Shown here: piece after piece, positions 16,465 to 26,257 of the stretch
How positions within the stretch are numbered: the first letter of the stretch is position 1
How the letters are laid out: the number at the start of each line of letters is the position of its first letter
NCBI GenBank assembly: GCA_016936665.1
Contig: JAFGXI010000017.1
Span: 120,559 to 184,558, forward strand
Direction of reading: 5' to 3'
From: Bacteroidales bacterium
Lineage (GTDB): Bacteria > Bacteroidota > Bacteroidia > Bacteroidales > JAFGXI01
Length of the DNA stretch: 64,000 nucleotides
The notes under the pieces: generated by a model
The model's input: only the letters and a program-made list of their open reading frames with translations
Database searches by the model: none
Told to the model about the DNA's origin: nothing
Translations under genes and position numbers: made by a program

Positions 16465-17139
16465 TTAAGTAGCTAGACCTGCTAGTACAATAACAATTTC
16501 TCCCTTAACCCCTTTATTTTCAAAATAATAAATCACTTCTTTTAAAGAGCCTAAAACGTTTTCTTCGTGCAGTTTACTCAACTCTCTAGAGACCGAGACT
16601 TGTCGATCGTCGCCGAAAAACTCTGCCATCTGCATCAAAGTTTTAACTAATCGGTGGGGCGACTCGTAAAAAATCATTGTTTTTTCTTCGCTCTGCAATG
16701 CAGTCAATCTTTTTTGTCGACCTTTTTTTACAGGCAAAAAGCCTTCGAACACAAAACGATCGTTGGGCAATCCGGAATTAACCAAAGCCGGAATTAATGC
16801 CGTTGCTCCAGGTAAAGTTTCTACTTCGATTTTGTTTTGTTTACAAGCTCGAACCAATAAAAACCCGGGATCGGAAATAGCAGGTGTCCCTGCATCAGAA
16901 ATCAGTGCTAAATCTTGCCCGGCAAGAATAAGATCGATATACTTTTGTAACTGTTGATGTTCGTTGAACTTGTGATAAGACTGCATCCTTGTGTCGATAT
17001 CGAAATGTTTTAGCAATTGTCCCGATGTTCTGGTGTCTTCGGCTAAAATTAAATCGACCGACTTTAGCACTTCGATGGCACGAAATGTTATATCTTTTAA
17101 ATTGCCTATTGGTGTGGGAACGACATAGAGCTTACTCAT
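16465..17139 (-). CDS. rsmI: 16S rRNA (cytidine 1402-2'-O)-methyltransferase
   Basis: SAM-dependent tetrapyrrole-methylase-fold enzyme that methylates the ribose of C1402 in the ribosomal P site. Recognised by YVVPTPIGNLKDIT at the N-terminus, LAEDTRTSG, the SAM loop ISDAGTPAISDPG, and PGATALIPALVNSGLP. At 224 residues it lacks the C-terminal extension of longer homologues, as is usual in this phylum. The first 8 bp overlap the end of the M28 peptidase gene, implying co-transcription. Confidence 0.95.
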   Translation of the reverse strand: MSKLYVVPTPIGNLKDITFRAIEVLKSVDLILAEDTRTSGQLLKHFDIDTRMQSYHKFNEHQQLQKYIDLILAGQDLALISDAGTPAISDPGFLLVRACKQNKIEVETLPGATALIPALVNSGLPNDRFVFEGFLPVKKGRQKRLTALQSEEKTMIFYESPHRLVKTLMQMAEFFGDDRQVSVSRELSKLHEENVLGSLKEVIYYFENKGVKGEIVIVLAGLAT

Positions 17140-18394
17140 AATCCTCCATAAAAAGATTTAGAAGTCGAATAATTTCTTGCACTTTGTTGAGTGGCAATGT
17201 TGCATTCTTATCGAATATATCGTGGTAAAATTGTGGACCTCCTCTGGTAAACAAAAATACGGCCGGCACTCCTTTATCGTGAAAATAGTAATGGTCGCTA
17301 TTTGCAGAACCTTTGCCTATTCTGACATCGGAAAACAGAGAATCTTTGGCGTTGATCGATTCAATTAATTCCGATGCTTTAGCATGCTCTTTACCATTAA
17401 CCACAGATAGACCTTCTACTCCTGTTCCGACCATATCTAAATTAAAAAGAAATTTAATTTTTTCGAGAGAGAACAAAGGATGGCTTACATAGTACTCCGA
17501 ACCTAACAAACCGGCTTCTTCTGCAGAAAACAACATAAAAGCTATATTGTACTTGGGCTTTTTTCCACTTTCTGCCCACATTTTAGCTAAGGTTAGAATA
17601 GTGGCTACACCACTGGCATTATCGTTTGCTCCCGGGAAATAGGCGTCTTGCCCGACTCTACCAAGATGATCGTAATGTGCCGTGAAAACATAGAAACTAT
17701 CTATTTCCCCCTCAATGTATGCTATCACATTTTGTGTAGTATAATTGGGTATAAATTTATTTTTAACATCAATAGTTATTTCTGTAGCGGTAGAATCCCA
17801 TCGATCGCCGGCAAATTGCAACACCGGATATTTAAGCTCGTATGTTCGTTGTGTTTGAATTAAACGAGACGATCTTACTTCAATAATTGCGGGAACCTTT
17901 CCCATCATTCCTGTTTTATTTAAGGACTCGTATTTTTCAATTAAATCGGGAGACTTATAATGTATCGTATCGAAAACAAAAACTTCTTTATTGTGAGATT
18001 TTTCAAAAAACGACTTCACTGAGAATTTGACAGGTTGATACAATTGATATTTCCCTTTTAATGATGAAGAAGCGGCGTACACTAAATAATCTTCTCCGAG
18101 CACTTGCGCCTTTCCATCGATGCTTACTTTAGCTTTTGTAATTGTATTAATATCGATATTGAAATTTTGAAAATAACTTGCGCCTATTGGTTTTGCGCCC
18201 CACTTTTTCAGCTCGTTAACTATGAAATTTGCAGCAATTTTATCGCCTTTTTTCACGAACCCTCGCCCATGAAACGCTTCAGACGATAATTGTGCAACAC
18301 ATTGCCTAGTATACGTTGTGTCTTGCGCATTATCGACTTTAAAAACTAATAAAAACAGGCTAAGTATGATTATTTTAATTGGCATTAACTTCAT
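17132..18394 (-). CDS. Exported M28 family metallopeptidase
   Basis: A zinc aminopeptidase-type enzyme with a signal peptide (to ~residue 23). Zinc and catalytic residues appear in the order expected: TAHYDHLG (His ligand), PGANDNASG (bridging Asp), SAEEAGLLGS (catalytic Glu and Glu ligand), NLDMVG (Asp ligand) and a terminal FYHDIFD (His ligand). The inserted region ~95-215 fits a PA-like domain. It probably acts on periplasmic or extracellular peptides. Overlaps by 1 bp with the upstream regulator-like gene and 8 bp with rsmI, so the three are likely one operon. Confidence 0.92.
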   Translation of the reverse strand: MKLMPIKIIILSLFLLVFKVDNAQDTTYTRQCVAQLSSEAFHGRGFVKKGDKIAANFIVNELKKWGAKPIGASYFQNFNIDINTITKAKVSIDGKAQVLGEDYLVYAASSSLKGKYQLYQPVKFSVKSFFEKSHNKEVFVFDTIHYKSPDLIEKYESLNKTGMMGKVPAIIEVRSSRLIQTQRTYELKYPVLQFAGDRWDSTATEITIDVKNKFIPNYTTQNVIAYIEGEIDSFYVFTAHYDHLGRVGQDAYFPGANDNASGVATILTLAKMWAESGKKPKYNIAFMLFSAEEAGLLGSEYYVSHPLFSLEKIKFLFNLDMVGTGVEGLSVVNGKEHAKASELIESINAKDSLFSDVRIGKGSANSDHYYFHDKGVPAVFLFTRGGPQFYHDIFDKNATLPLNKVQEIIRLLNLFMEDYE

Positions 18395-19155
18395 TATCTT
18401 ACAAATTTACGGTAAATTAATTCTAAAAATCGCTTGGTGCTACTTTCCTCTTGATTCCACCCAAACTTACTTACCAAATCAATAGCCTCCGACATCCCTT
18501 TAAAACTGTTAATCTGTTCGATGGTTTGATTGTATCGATCGGCATTCCCTGTAAACAATTCTCTTATAAACCATATTTTATCGTTCAGAGATATTGCATT
18601 TTTTAAATCTTCAATAGGTCTATTTTTAAGCTGTGTTGCCAAATCGGTGTTTTGTTTAATTTCCGACAGCAAGTCGTTCAAACTTTTTTTCGACTCAAAT
18701 TGTTCAGCCACACTTTTAGTTGAGTCGCGTATTATTTTTTCTTGTTTTGGGGTTTCTTCTTTAAGCTCTTCCTTTATCACTTTCCTTTCAGCAGGTTTCT
18801 TTACAACATCCGGAATTGGTTTTTCCTCTACCAACTCAATAGGATCGTTTTCAATAACAGGCTCTAAGTCTTTTTTCGGCTCTAAAAATTCAACTTTAAC
18901 ATCCTCTACCTGCGCTTCTGATGGACTTTCCGCCATCTTTTTTGATTCTGGTTTTACTTCTTCAACTTGAATTTCTTTCGTTTGGCTTGAACCTTCGGAC
19001 ATAATGGCAAGCTTCAGATTTGTAATGTGTTCGTACAATCTTCTGGTTTTATCTAAAAGTAAATCAGCTTCAATTAAATTTATCGTTTTAAAAGAAGTTA
19101 AAACATTAAGTTCAGATAAGCAGTTTTTAATATTATTTAAATCGTTGTTCGGCAT
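18394..19155 (-). CDS. Conserved hypothetical protein, acidic linker plus C-terminal helical domain
   Basis: The 253-residue protein has an N-terminal helical part (~1-50), a long low-complexity Glu/Lys/Pro linker (~55-145), and a compact C-terminal domain (~150-253) with SLNDKIWFIRELFTGNADRY and a following helical region. The C-terminal domain is widespread in Bacteroidetes but without known function to my knowledge. No signal peptide; presumably cytoplasmic. It leads an operon with the M28 peptidase and rsmI, with stop and start overlapping by one base. Confidence 0.65.
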   Translation of the reverse strand: MPNNDLNNIKNCLSELNVLTSFKTINLIEADLLLDKTRRLYEHITNLKLAIMSEGSSQTKEIQVEEVKPESKKMAESPSEAQVEDVKVEFLEPKKDLEPVIENDPIELVEEKPIPDVVKKPAERKVIKEELKEETPKQEKIIRDSTKSVAEQFESKKSLNDLLSEIKQNTDLATQLKNRPIEDLKNAISLNDKIWFIRELFTGNADRYNQTIEQINSFKGMSEAIDLVSKFGWNQEESSTKRFLELIYRKFVR

Positions 19156-19312
19156 GTATTTTAGTTTTATGCTGATGAAAAATTAAAAATAGTATAGGTA
19201 ACAATCTCACACAAAAATAATTAAACTTTTTACGAATCCCTGATGAAATTCAGAATATAGTTACGGAATATTATTTAAATTTAATGGATAATATTTTTTG
19301 AACATAAACACT

Positions 19313-19759
19313 ATGGAACATTTTAATATTGAAGTTTGGCATTATCTAGTAGCCGGGGCATTTGTCGCCTTAATAATTGAGATTTTTACTATTTCTTTTG
19401 TTGCCGGATCGGTAGGTGTAGGCTTATTGCTGGCAGCGTTAGCCAATTATCTTGGATTTGCCATTCAGTGGCAAATCGTTTGGTTTGCTGTTGGCGTTGG
19501 CGTAACCTTTTTCACAATTAGAGCCATCATGGAAAAGTTTGTATTTAAAAAAAATGGCGTTAAAACCAATCAAGATGCGCTTATTGGAAAAACAGCCAGA
19601 GTTAGCGAAGAAATTGACCCGGCAAGAGGTAGCGGTAGAGTTAAAATTGATGGTGACGACTGGAAAGCTGAAACAGAAAATGATGAAATTATTGGCTTTG
19701 GTCAACTTGTAGAAATTACAGATGTGAGAAGTATAATATTAATTGTAAAATCAAAATAA
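19313..19759 (+). CDS. NfeD-family membrane protein
   Basis: A 148-residue protein with two or three membrane helices (~10-75) and a C-terminal OB-fold domain (~90-148, LIGKTARVSEEIDPARGSGRV and GDDWKAE). This is the short NfeD class that pairs with stomatin/SPFH proteins in membrane microdomains; the gene for such a partner follows after 8 bp. An upstream TTG at 19298 would add five residues; the ATG at 19313 is preferred. Confidence 0.9.
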   Translation: MEHFNIEVWHYLVAGAFVALIIEIFTISFVAGSVGVGLLLAALANYLGFAIQWQIVWFAVGVGVTFFTIRAIMEKFVFKKNGVKTNQDALIGKTARVSEEIDPARGSGRVKIDGDDWKAETENDEIIGFGQLVEITDVRSIILIVKSK

Positions 19760-19767
19760 ACTGAATT

Positions 19768-20742
19768 ATGGGAACTATTATTATTGCAGGGGCACTCGCC
19801 TTATTTGTACTCGTTTTTGCAATGGCCGGCTTAAAAATTGTCCGCCAGTCCGAAGTTGTTATAATTGAGCGACTTGGGCGATACAATCGTACACTTAACT
19901 CAGGCATCAACATTATTTGGCCAATCATTGATCGACCAAGAGAAATCACTTGGCGTTATGTTGTAGAAGGCTACGATCAAAAAATTGTAAGCTTTCGCAC
20001 ACGCTCCAGAATAGATTTAAGAGAAACTGTTTACGACTTTCCTAAACAAAATGTGATTACCAAAGACAACGTTAATGTTCAAATTAATGCCGTGCTTTAT
20101 TTTCAGATTATGGATGCTGTAAAAGCCATTTACGAAATTGAAAATTTACCCGATGCCATAGAAAAATTAACTCAAACCACGCTACGTAATGTAATTGGAG
20201 AACTCGAATTAGACGAATCACTTAGCTCTCGCGACACTATTAACACTAAATTACGTTCGATTCTCGACGATGCAACCAATAAATGGGGCGTAAAAGTCAA
20301 TCGCGTTGAATTGCAAGACATTAATCCACCGGAAGACATTAAAACGGCCATGGAAAAACAAATGCGTGCCGAGCGCGACCGAAGAGCTGCTGTATTGGAG
20401 GCCGAAGGTATGAAACGTGCCAAAATTTTGGAAGCAGAAGGTCTTAAAGAAAGTGAAATTAATAAGGCCGAGGGACATAAGCAGTCGGAGATTTTAAAAG
20501 CAGAGGGCGAAGCCCAAGCCAGAATTAGAGTAGCCGATGCCGAAGCACAAGCCATCAAACTTGTAACAGATGCAATTTCGATTAAAGGAGCCGATCCTTT
20601 GAAATATTTAATTGCAACTAAATATATCGATACCCTTTCTGACATGGTTAAGGGAGAAGATACTAAAACCGTATACATGCCTTACGAAGCCTCAGGTGTG
20701 CTAGGCTCTTTGGGCGGAATAAAAGATTTACTAAAAAATTAA
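19768..20742 (+). CDS. SPFH/stomatin (band 7) protein, QmcA-like
   Basis: A 324-residue membrane scaffold protein: N-terminal transmembrane helix (~4-25), SPFH domain (~27-190) with RQSEVVIIERLGRYNRTL and NVNVQINAVLYFQI, then an Ala/Glu-rich coiled coil (~195-275) with AEG repeats, and a Gly-containing tail. Such proteins form rings in flotillin-like microdomains and bind NfeD partners, encoded directly upstream. A terminator follows. The two genes form a complete short operon. Confidence 0.93.
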   Translation: MGTIIIAGALALFVLVFAMAGLKIVRQSEVVIIERLGRYNRTLNSGINIIWPIIDRPREITWRYVVEGYDQKIVSFRTRSRIDLRETVYDFPKQNVITKDNVNVQINAVLYFQIMDAVKAIYEIENLPDAIEKLTQTTLRNVIGELELDESLSSRDTINTKLRSILDDATNKWGVKVNRVELQDINPPEDIKTAMEKQMRAERDRRAAVLEAEGMKRAKILEAEGLKESEINKAEGHKQSEILKAEGEAQARIRVADAEAQAIKLVTDAISIKGADPLKYLIATKYIDTLSDMVKGEDTKTVYMPYEASGVLGSLGGIKDLLKN

Positions 20743-20766
20743 CTCAACAATCGTTAATAAGTTTTG

Positions 20767-20807
20767 AAAGTTGAAGGCTGTTTATTCAGCTTTCAACTTT
20801 TATCTTT
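20767..20807 (+). terminator. Intrinsic terminator of the nfeD-stomatin operon
   Basis: AAAGTTGAAGGCTG (20767-20780) and CAGCTTTCAACTTT (20787-20800) form a 14-bp stem with one G-U pair and a 6-base loop, followed by TATCTTT. Confidence 0.85.
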
Positions 20808-20847
20808 ATAGCCCATTTTAAAATTCACTGAATACGCAAACAGAATT

Positions 20848-21447
20848 ATGTTTTTAGAAAGTAAACCATCGAAAAAAAACAAAACAGGCTGGGTAGAGGT
20901 TGTTTGCGGGTCTATGTTTTCGGGGAAAACCGAAGAATTGATTCGCCGATTAAACCGTGCAAAATTTGCTAAACTATCGGTTGAAATCTTCAAACCTAAA
21001 ATAGATACCCGCTACTCGGAAGAGGATGTTGTTTCGCATAACGAAAACTCTATTCGCAGTACTGCTGTTGACAGCTCTGCTAATATTTTACTTTTAGCCA
21101 GCCCGGCAGATGTGATTGGCATCGACGAAGCACAATTTTTCGACGATGGTTTAGTAGAAGTCTGTAATAATATAGCCTCGCAAGGCGTACGTGTTATTGT
21201 AGCAGGCTTAGACATGGACTTCACCGGCAAGCCATTTTCGCCAATGCCTCAACTTATGGCCATTGCAGAACATGTTACAAAAGTTCATGCTATTTGCCTA
21301 CGATGTGGGGCAAATGCTCAATACTCTTTTCGAAAAACACTTTCGAGAGACCTCGTATTACTCGGGGAAACAGATGCTTACGAACCGCTTTGCAGAACTT
21401 GCTACAATAAAGCCGTAAATGAGCAAAAATTAAACAACACCTTATAA
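20848..21447 (+). CDS. tdk: Thymidine kinase
   Basis: Type II thymidine kinase of the dNTP salvage pathway. It has the P-loop GSMFSGKT (residues 21-28), the Walker B-like IGIDEAQFF, the DFTGKPF lasso segment, and zinc ribbon cysteines in CLRCG and CRTC. The 199-residue length is typical. Its stop codon is followed immediately by the murF-alr ATG with no gap, so the two are probably co-translated. Confidence 0.96.
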   Translation: MFLESKPSKKNKTGWVEVVCGSMFSGKTEELIRRLNRAKFAKLSVEIFKPKIDTRYSEEDVVSHNENSIRSTAVDSSANILLLASPADVIGIDEAQFFDDGLVEVCNNIASQGVRVIVAGLDMDFTGKPFSPMPQLMAIAEHVTKVHAICLRCGANAQYSFRKTLSRDLVLLGETDAYEPLCRTCYNKAVNEQKLNNTL

Positions 21448-23913
21448 ATGCTATACACCCTAAAATCCATATCGGAGATTCTGAAAGTTGATTGCATCAG
21501 CCATTCGCAATGCGATATTAAAATCGATCAAATTCTTACCGATAGCCGACGTTTAAGAAATGTTCAGCAAACACTTTTCTTTGCATTAAAGACCGAACGT
21601 AACGATGGCGCAAATTATATCGTCGACTTATATAAACACCAAGTTAGAGCTTTTGTAATTCAAGATGGGTTCGATACAAAACCATTTCCTGAGGCTCATT
21701 TTATAGTGGTTAAAAACAGCTTAACGGCTCTGCAAGATTTAGTTAAGTACCACAGAGCTCAGTTCAATATTCCTATTGTTGGTATCACCGGAAGTAATGG
21801 AAAAACCATTGTAAAAGAGTGGCTATTCGAATTGCTAAAAAAAGATAAAAAGATTGTAAGAAACCCTCGTTCTTATAACTCACAGATTGGTGTACCATTA
21901 TCGGTATGGATGCTAGATCAAGATACCGAAATGGGTATTTTCGAAGCCGGAATCTCGCAAGCAGGAGAAATGAGTAAGCTGGAAGCCATCATTCAGCCTA
22001 ACATAGGTATATTTACTAATATTGGCGATGCGCATCAAGAAAATTTTATCGACTATAAACATAAAGCCGGCGAAAAAATAAAATTGTTCGAACGGTGCGA
22101 TACTATAATCTACTGTAGAGACCATCAGTGGATCGATTGGCATTTAAGCAACCAAGACCGTTTTGAAAACAAAACCATCTTAAGTTGGAGCGAAAAATTA
22201 GGAGCTACATTAAGAGTTAAAAACAGAAAGATACAGAACAACTCAACACTAATAGAAGCACAATATCAAAACAATACGCTTTTATTAGAAATTCCTTTTA
22301 CCGATTTTGCATCGTACGAAAATTTGATGCCTATTTGGGTTTTATTGTTGCATTTAGGTTACCAACAGGAGCTAATACAAGAAAGAATTTCGCAACTATC
22401 GCACATAGCAATGCGGTTAGAGCAAAAGCAAGCCATAAACGGTTGCACACTTATAAACGACAGTTATAACTCGGACATCGGCTCTCTGCACATCGCACTA
22501 GACTTTTTGGTTCAACAATACCAACACCAGCAACGCACACTTATCTTATCGGATATTTTACAAAGTGGGCGCGAAGCTGTTTCCTTATATAAAGATGTGG
22601 TTGATCTCCTAAAAACAAAATCGGTGAACCGTTTTATAGGCATTGGGCACGACATGCAAAGTGTTGCCAATCTGTTTCCTAAAAATGCATTGTTTTTTGA
22701 ATCGACAGCTGAGTTTATGAACAAAATGGGGCCTGACGATTTTAAAAAAGAAGCGATCTTAATTAAAGGAGCCAGAACATTTGAATTTGAGCATATTTCT
22801 AATATGCTTCAGAACAAAGTTCACGAAACTGTATTAGAAGTCAACTTGAGTCATTTGATTCATAATGTCAATTATTTTAAATCGCAACTTAAACCTGAGG
22901 TTAAAATAATGGCCATGGTAAAAGCTTTTTCGTATGGTGCAGGTTCTGTAGAAGTTGCCAACGTCTTGCAGTTTCATCAGGTCGATTATTTAGCGGTAGC
23001 TTATACCGACGAGGGCGTCGCTCTGCGTAAAGCCGGCATTGCTTTACCAATAATGGTGATGAACCCAGAAGAACAAAGCTTCGAACAGATGTTACGCTAC
23101 AGTTTAGAGCCCGAAATTTACAGCCTACGCATTTTAAAATCGTACTACCAAGCCGTTCGTCATCACGGAACGGTATACGCTCCATTACATATAAAAATAG
23201 AAACCGGCATGAATCGCTTAGGTTTTATAGAAGCTGAAGTTGATGAAACGATTGGGTTTATACAATCAAACCCAAGTTTAAAAGTAGTTTCTGTATTTTC
23301 GCATTTGGCAGGTAGCGATGGTGAGATATTCGACAATTTCACAGATCAGCAGATTGCAAAATTTCATCGAATTTCGGATAAAATTATCAAAGCATTCGAC
23401 TATAAAATTATTCGCCATCTGTCTAACTCGAACGGTGTTTTAAGGCATCCATCGGCACAATTCGATATGGTGCGACTTGGAATAGGCATGTACGGCGCCA
23501 CCGATTTTGAACACCATCAGCTTAAAGAAGTTAACAGATTAGTCACTCGAATTTCTCAAATAAAAACGATTAAGAAAGGAGAAAGTATAGGTTACGACAG
23601 AAACGGCCAGCTCGAAAAAGATGGGCAAATTGCTATTCTACCAATTGGCTATGCCGATGGTATCCGCCGTAGCTTAAGCAATGGTGAAGGTCACTTTATG
23701 TTAAATGGGCAATTAGCACCTATTGTTGGCAATGTTTGCATGGATATGTGTATGCTAGATGTTAGTAAAATTAAGTGTAAAGAAGGAGATCAAGTTATTG
23801 TTTTTGGGCCGGATTTTTCAATACAACACATTGCACGTGAAATGAATACCATTCCTTACGAAGTATTAACCGGAATTTCGCAAAGAGTAAAACGAATTTA
23901 TTTTCAAGAATAG
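21448..23913 (+). CDS. MurF-Alr fusion: UDP-MurNAc-tripeptide D-Ala-D-Ala ligase / alanine racemase
   Basis: One 821-residue polypeptide carries two peptidoglycan enzymes. Residues ~1-450 are MurF-like, with the P-loop GITGSNGKT (112-120) and NDSYNSDIGS. Residues ~458-821 are a PLP-dependent alanine racemase: the cofactor Lys492 in MVKAFSYGAG, and the second catalytic base Tyr716 in GYDRNGQ. The Alr half makes D-alanine and the MurF half attaches D-Ala-D-Ala to the UDP-MurNAc tripeptide. This fusion is known in Bacteroidetes. The usual Asn-Ala after the PLP lysine is Phe-Ser here. It follows tdk with no spacer. Confidence 0.95.
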   Translation: MLYTLKSISEILKVDCISHSQCDIKIDQILTDSRRLRNVQQTLFFALKTERNDGANYIVDLYKHQVRAFVIQDGFDTKPFPEAHFIVVKNSLTALQDLVKYHRAQFNIPIVGITGSNGKTIVKEWLFELLKKDKKIVRNPRSYNSQIGVPLSVWMLDQDTEMGIFEAGISQAGEMSKLEAIIQPNIGIFTNIGDAHQENFIDYKHKAGEKIKLFERCDTIIYCRDHQWIDWHLSNQDRFENKTILSWSEKLGATLRVKNRKIQNNSTLIEAQYQNNTLLLEIPFTDFASYENLMPIWVLLLHLGYQQELIQERISQLSHIAMRLEQKQAINGCTLINDSYNSDIGSLHIALDFLVQQYQHQQRTLILSDILQSGREAVSLYKDVVDLLKTKSVNRFIGIGHDMQSVANLFPKNALFFESTAEFMNKMGPDDFKKEAILIKGARTFEFEHISNMLQNKVHETVLEVNLSHLIHNVNYFKSQLKPEVKIMAMVKAFSYGAGSVEVANVLQFHQVDYLAVAYTDEGVALRKAGIALPIMVMNPEEQSFEQMLRYSLEPEIYSLRILKSYYQAVRHHGTVYAPLHIKIETGMNRLGFIEAEVDETIGFIQSNPSLKVVSVFSHLAGSDGEIFDNFTDQQIAKFHRISDKIIKAFDYKIIRHLSNSNGVLRHPSAQFDMVRLGIGMYGATDFEHHQLKEVNRLVTRISQIKTIKKGESIGYDRNGQLEKDGQIAILPIGYADGIRRSLSNGEGHFMLNGQLAPIVGNVCMDMCMLDVSKIKCKEGDQVIVFGPDFSIQHIAREMNTIPYEVLTGISQRVKRIYFQE

Positions 23914-23976
23914 CGTAACTTAAAATACACTTGATAGTATAAAAGATTGCATTTATTCATATCTTTTTGATTATCA

Positions 23977-26136
23977 ATGAAATACGTTGTATTACTTACG
24001 CTTTTCTTAGTAGCAATATTAGGTCGTTCTGAAAAGATTATTTCTTTAAATCATGGGAACATCGACGATGTTAATTTCCCGGAGTATATTTATATACTCG
24101 AGGATGCTGAAGGCAAATTTTCTTTAGAACAAGTAATATTAGCTAAACATAATCTCTTCGAACAAAATCACCAGGCTTTAATTAATTTAGGCTTTACTTC
24201 TTCTGTGTACTGGCTGAGATTTTCTGTAAAAAACGAGACTAAATCGCTACAAAACTTCGTATTTGCTATCCAAAATCCATTAATAGCTAAAATAGATTTT
24301 ATTGGAATTAAAAACAACAAACCTTTCGAGCACATTCGAACAGGCGAATCCAGACCATATATCAGTCGTAACATTCAAAACAGGAATTTTTTATTCGACC
24401 TAACTATAGAATCCGGACAACAACTCGATTATTATGTTAGAGTAGATAACCAAGGTGGGCCATTACAAATTCCAATGGTTATCAGTCCATACCAAAGTTA
24501 TTTAAACAACGACCATGGAAAATTTATTGGTTTGGGTGGTTTAATGGGAATGTTTGTTCTTATTATAGTTATCAATCTTTTTATTTTGATTATCGATAAA
24601 GCCCGATTCAATATTTATTACACTATATATGTAGCTATACTTACACTTTTTATCGCCAATGTTTCGGGCTTGAATTATGAATTTATTTGGCCTTCGAATC
24701 CTACAATTCAGAGATACGCAACCTTAGTTTTTGGTAGTTTTGCCAATGTTTTTTTAATATTATTCTCACAACAATTCTTCAACCTTCAGCGATTTTTTTA
24801 CAGAATCTATAAAATATCAAATCTGTTAATTCTTTTTTCATTTCTTATAATTAGTATCTCATTTTGGAATACAAGTTCGTACGTATTAGCATTAAAACTG
24901 CTCAATATTTATTCGTTGGTAACAATCGTGTTTTTAACTCTAACAGCCATTAGAGGGGTAACTAAAAACATGAAGATACATTATTACTTTATGCTATCGT
25001 TCTTCTTTTTTTTATTGGGCGTTGGCTCTTTTGTAAGCTATAATTTGGGTTTTCACAACCAACGAACATGGGCATACGGAGGGTTGTATTTGGGTTTTCT
25101 ATCAGAAGTTATTCTTTTGATGTTCGCCGTTTTACATAAATATCGAAAAATTGAACTTCAGACCAATCAGGAGCTCGAATACATTGTAAAAGAGCGAACT
25201 CATGAACTTGAAATTCAAAAGCAAGAATTATTGGAACAAAAAACCGAAATTATTTACCAACGCGATAAAATTATAGCACAGCACAGGAGAGCTTTAAAAC
25301 AATCCGAAATCATCAGCAAAAAAAATAATGAAATTAATTCGAGTATAGCCTACGCAAAAATCATTCAGAATGCTGTAATGCCTCCAAAATCGTTGCTCGA
25401 TAAATCGTTCAAATCGTACTTTATTTTAAATCAGCCCAAAGAGGTTATTGGTGGAGACTTTTATTGGTTTCACGAAAAAAACCAGAGAGCATATTTGGCT
25501 GTTGCCGATTGTACAGGACACGGTATTCCGTGCGCTATGATAAGTATGTTGGGTATTGCTGCGTTGAACGAAATAATGCTTAAAACCAATGAGTTAACCC
25601 CATCAGAAATTCTCAATAAGTTAAGCAGCGTTGTGAGTCGCTCGCTACACCAAAGGGGAGAAATGGGTGAGACAAAAGATAGTATGGACATCAGCCTATG
25701 TATGATTGATAAAATTACCAACACACTTTTAATGTCTGGTTCTAACAATCCGATTTACATTTACAGAGAAGAAGCTCCAACAGAACACGCCTCATATATT
25801 GCAAATTACGAATTTGACGACAATTCGCTTATGGTGGTTATGCCCGATAAACTGACCATTGGTTATAACGAAAATCTGAATTTAAGCTTTACCGACAAAA
25901 AAATAAATTTAATGACCAACGATATGATTTATCTTTTTTCGGATGGGTACATCGACCAATTTGGAGGATACAGTGGTAAAAAACTCAAACGAAATAAATT
26001 TAGAAAACTACTTTCCGAAAATGCCAGCATCGACAGTCAGCGAATGCAACATCAACATTTAGAAAAACACTTCGAACAATGGTCGGTGGGCCACGAACAA
26101 ATAGACGACGTTATGGTTTTGGGAGTCCGGTATTAA
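23977..26136 (+). CDS. 7TM-DISM receptor with SpoIIE-type PP2C phosphatase
   Basis: The 719-residue protein has a signal peptide, a periplasmic 7TMR-DISMED2 jelly-roll domain (~25-165), a seven-helix membrane domain (~178-390), a coiled coil (~395-465) and a SpoIIE/PP2C phosphatase domain (~475-719). Metal-site motifs are present: VIGGDFYWFH, VADCTGHGIPCAMIS, and FSDGYIDQFGG. Such proteins turn an extracellular, probably carbohydrate, signal into dephosphorylation of an anti-sigma antagonist or similar target. No kinase or antagonist partner is encoded next to it, so its target is unknown. It is followed by a tRNA on the opposite strand. Confidence 0.92.
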   Translation: MKYVVLLTLFLVAILGRSEKIISLNHGNIDDVNFPEYIYILEDAEGKFSLEQVILAKHNLFEQNHQALINLGFTSSVYWLRFSVKNETKSLQNFVFAIQNPLIAKIDFIGIKNNKPFEHIRTGESRPYISRNIQNRNFLFDLTIESGQQLDYYVRVDNQGGPLQIPMVISPYQSYLNNDHGKFIGLGGLMGMFVLIIVINLFILIIDKARFNIYYTIYVAILTLFIANVSGLNYEFIWPSNPTIQRYATLVFGSFANVFLILFSQQFFNLQRFFYRIYKISNLLILFSFLIISISFWNTSSYVLALKLLNIYSLVTIVFLTLTAIRGVTKNMKIHYYFMLSFFFFLLGVGSFVSYNLGFHNQRTWAYGGLYLGFLSEVILLMFAVLHKYRKIELQTNQELEYIVKERTHELEIQKQELLEQKTEIIYQRDKIIAQHRRALKQSEIISKKNNEINSSIAYAKIIQNAVMPPKSLLDKSFKSYFILNQPKEVIGGDFYWFHEKNQRAYLAVADCTGHGIPCAMISMLGIAALNEIMLKTNELTPSEILNKLSSVVSRSLHQRGEMGETKDSMDISLCMIDKITNTLLMSGSNNPIYIYREEAPTEHASYIANYEFDDNSLMVVMPDKLTIGYNENLNLSFTDKKINLMTNDMIYLFSDGYIDQFGGYSGKKLKRNKFRKLLSENASIDSQRMQHQHLEKHFEQWSVGHEQIDDVMVLGVRY

Positions 26137-26210
26137 CAAGTCTCTAATTTTTATTCTATTCGCAGAAGAGCATTTCTACTCCACTTTGGTTTTTTGGGTT
26201 GAAAGCAATC

Positions 26211-26247
26211 AAAAAAAAATAAGCCGCCATACTCAAAGCGACTTATT
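26211..26247 (-). terminator. Intrinsic terminator of tRNA-Arg
   Basis: On the minus strand AATAAGTCGC / GCGGCTTATT (10-bp stem, one G-U pair) closes a 10-base loop and is followed by a run of T. It begins 10 bp after the tRNA 3' end. Confidence 0.85.
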
Positions 26248-26257
26248 AATGTTTTAG

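Noticed and set aside
18530..18970. 146-codon frame antisense to the Glu/Lys-rich linker protein
   Set aside because: Its Ser/Phe-rich composition is the expected complement of a Glu/Lys-rich coding strand.
20172..20678. 168-codon open frame antisense to the stomatin-like gene
   Set aside because: It is Ser/Ala-rich and arises as the mirror of the Ala/Glu-rich coiled coil; no signal, motif or promoter.
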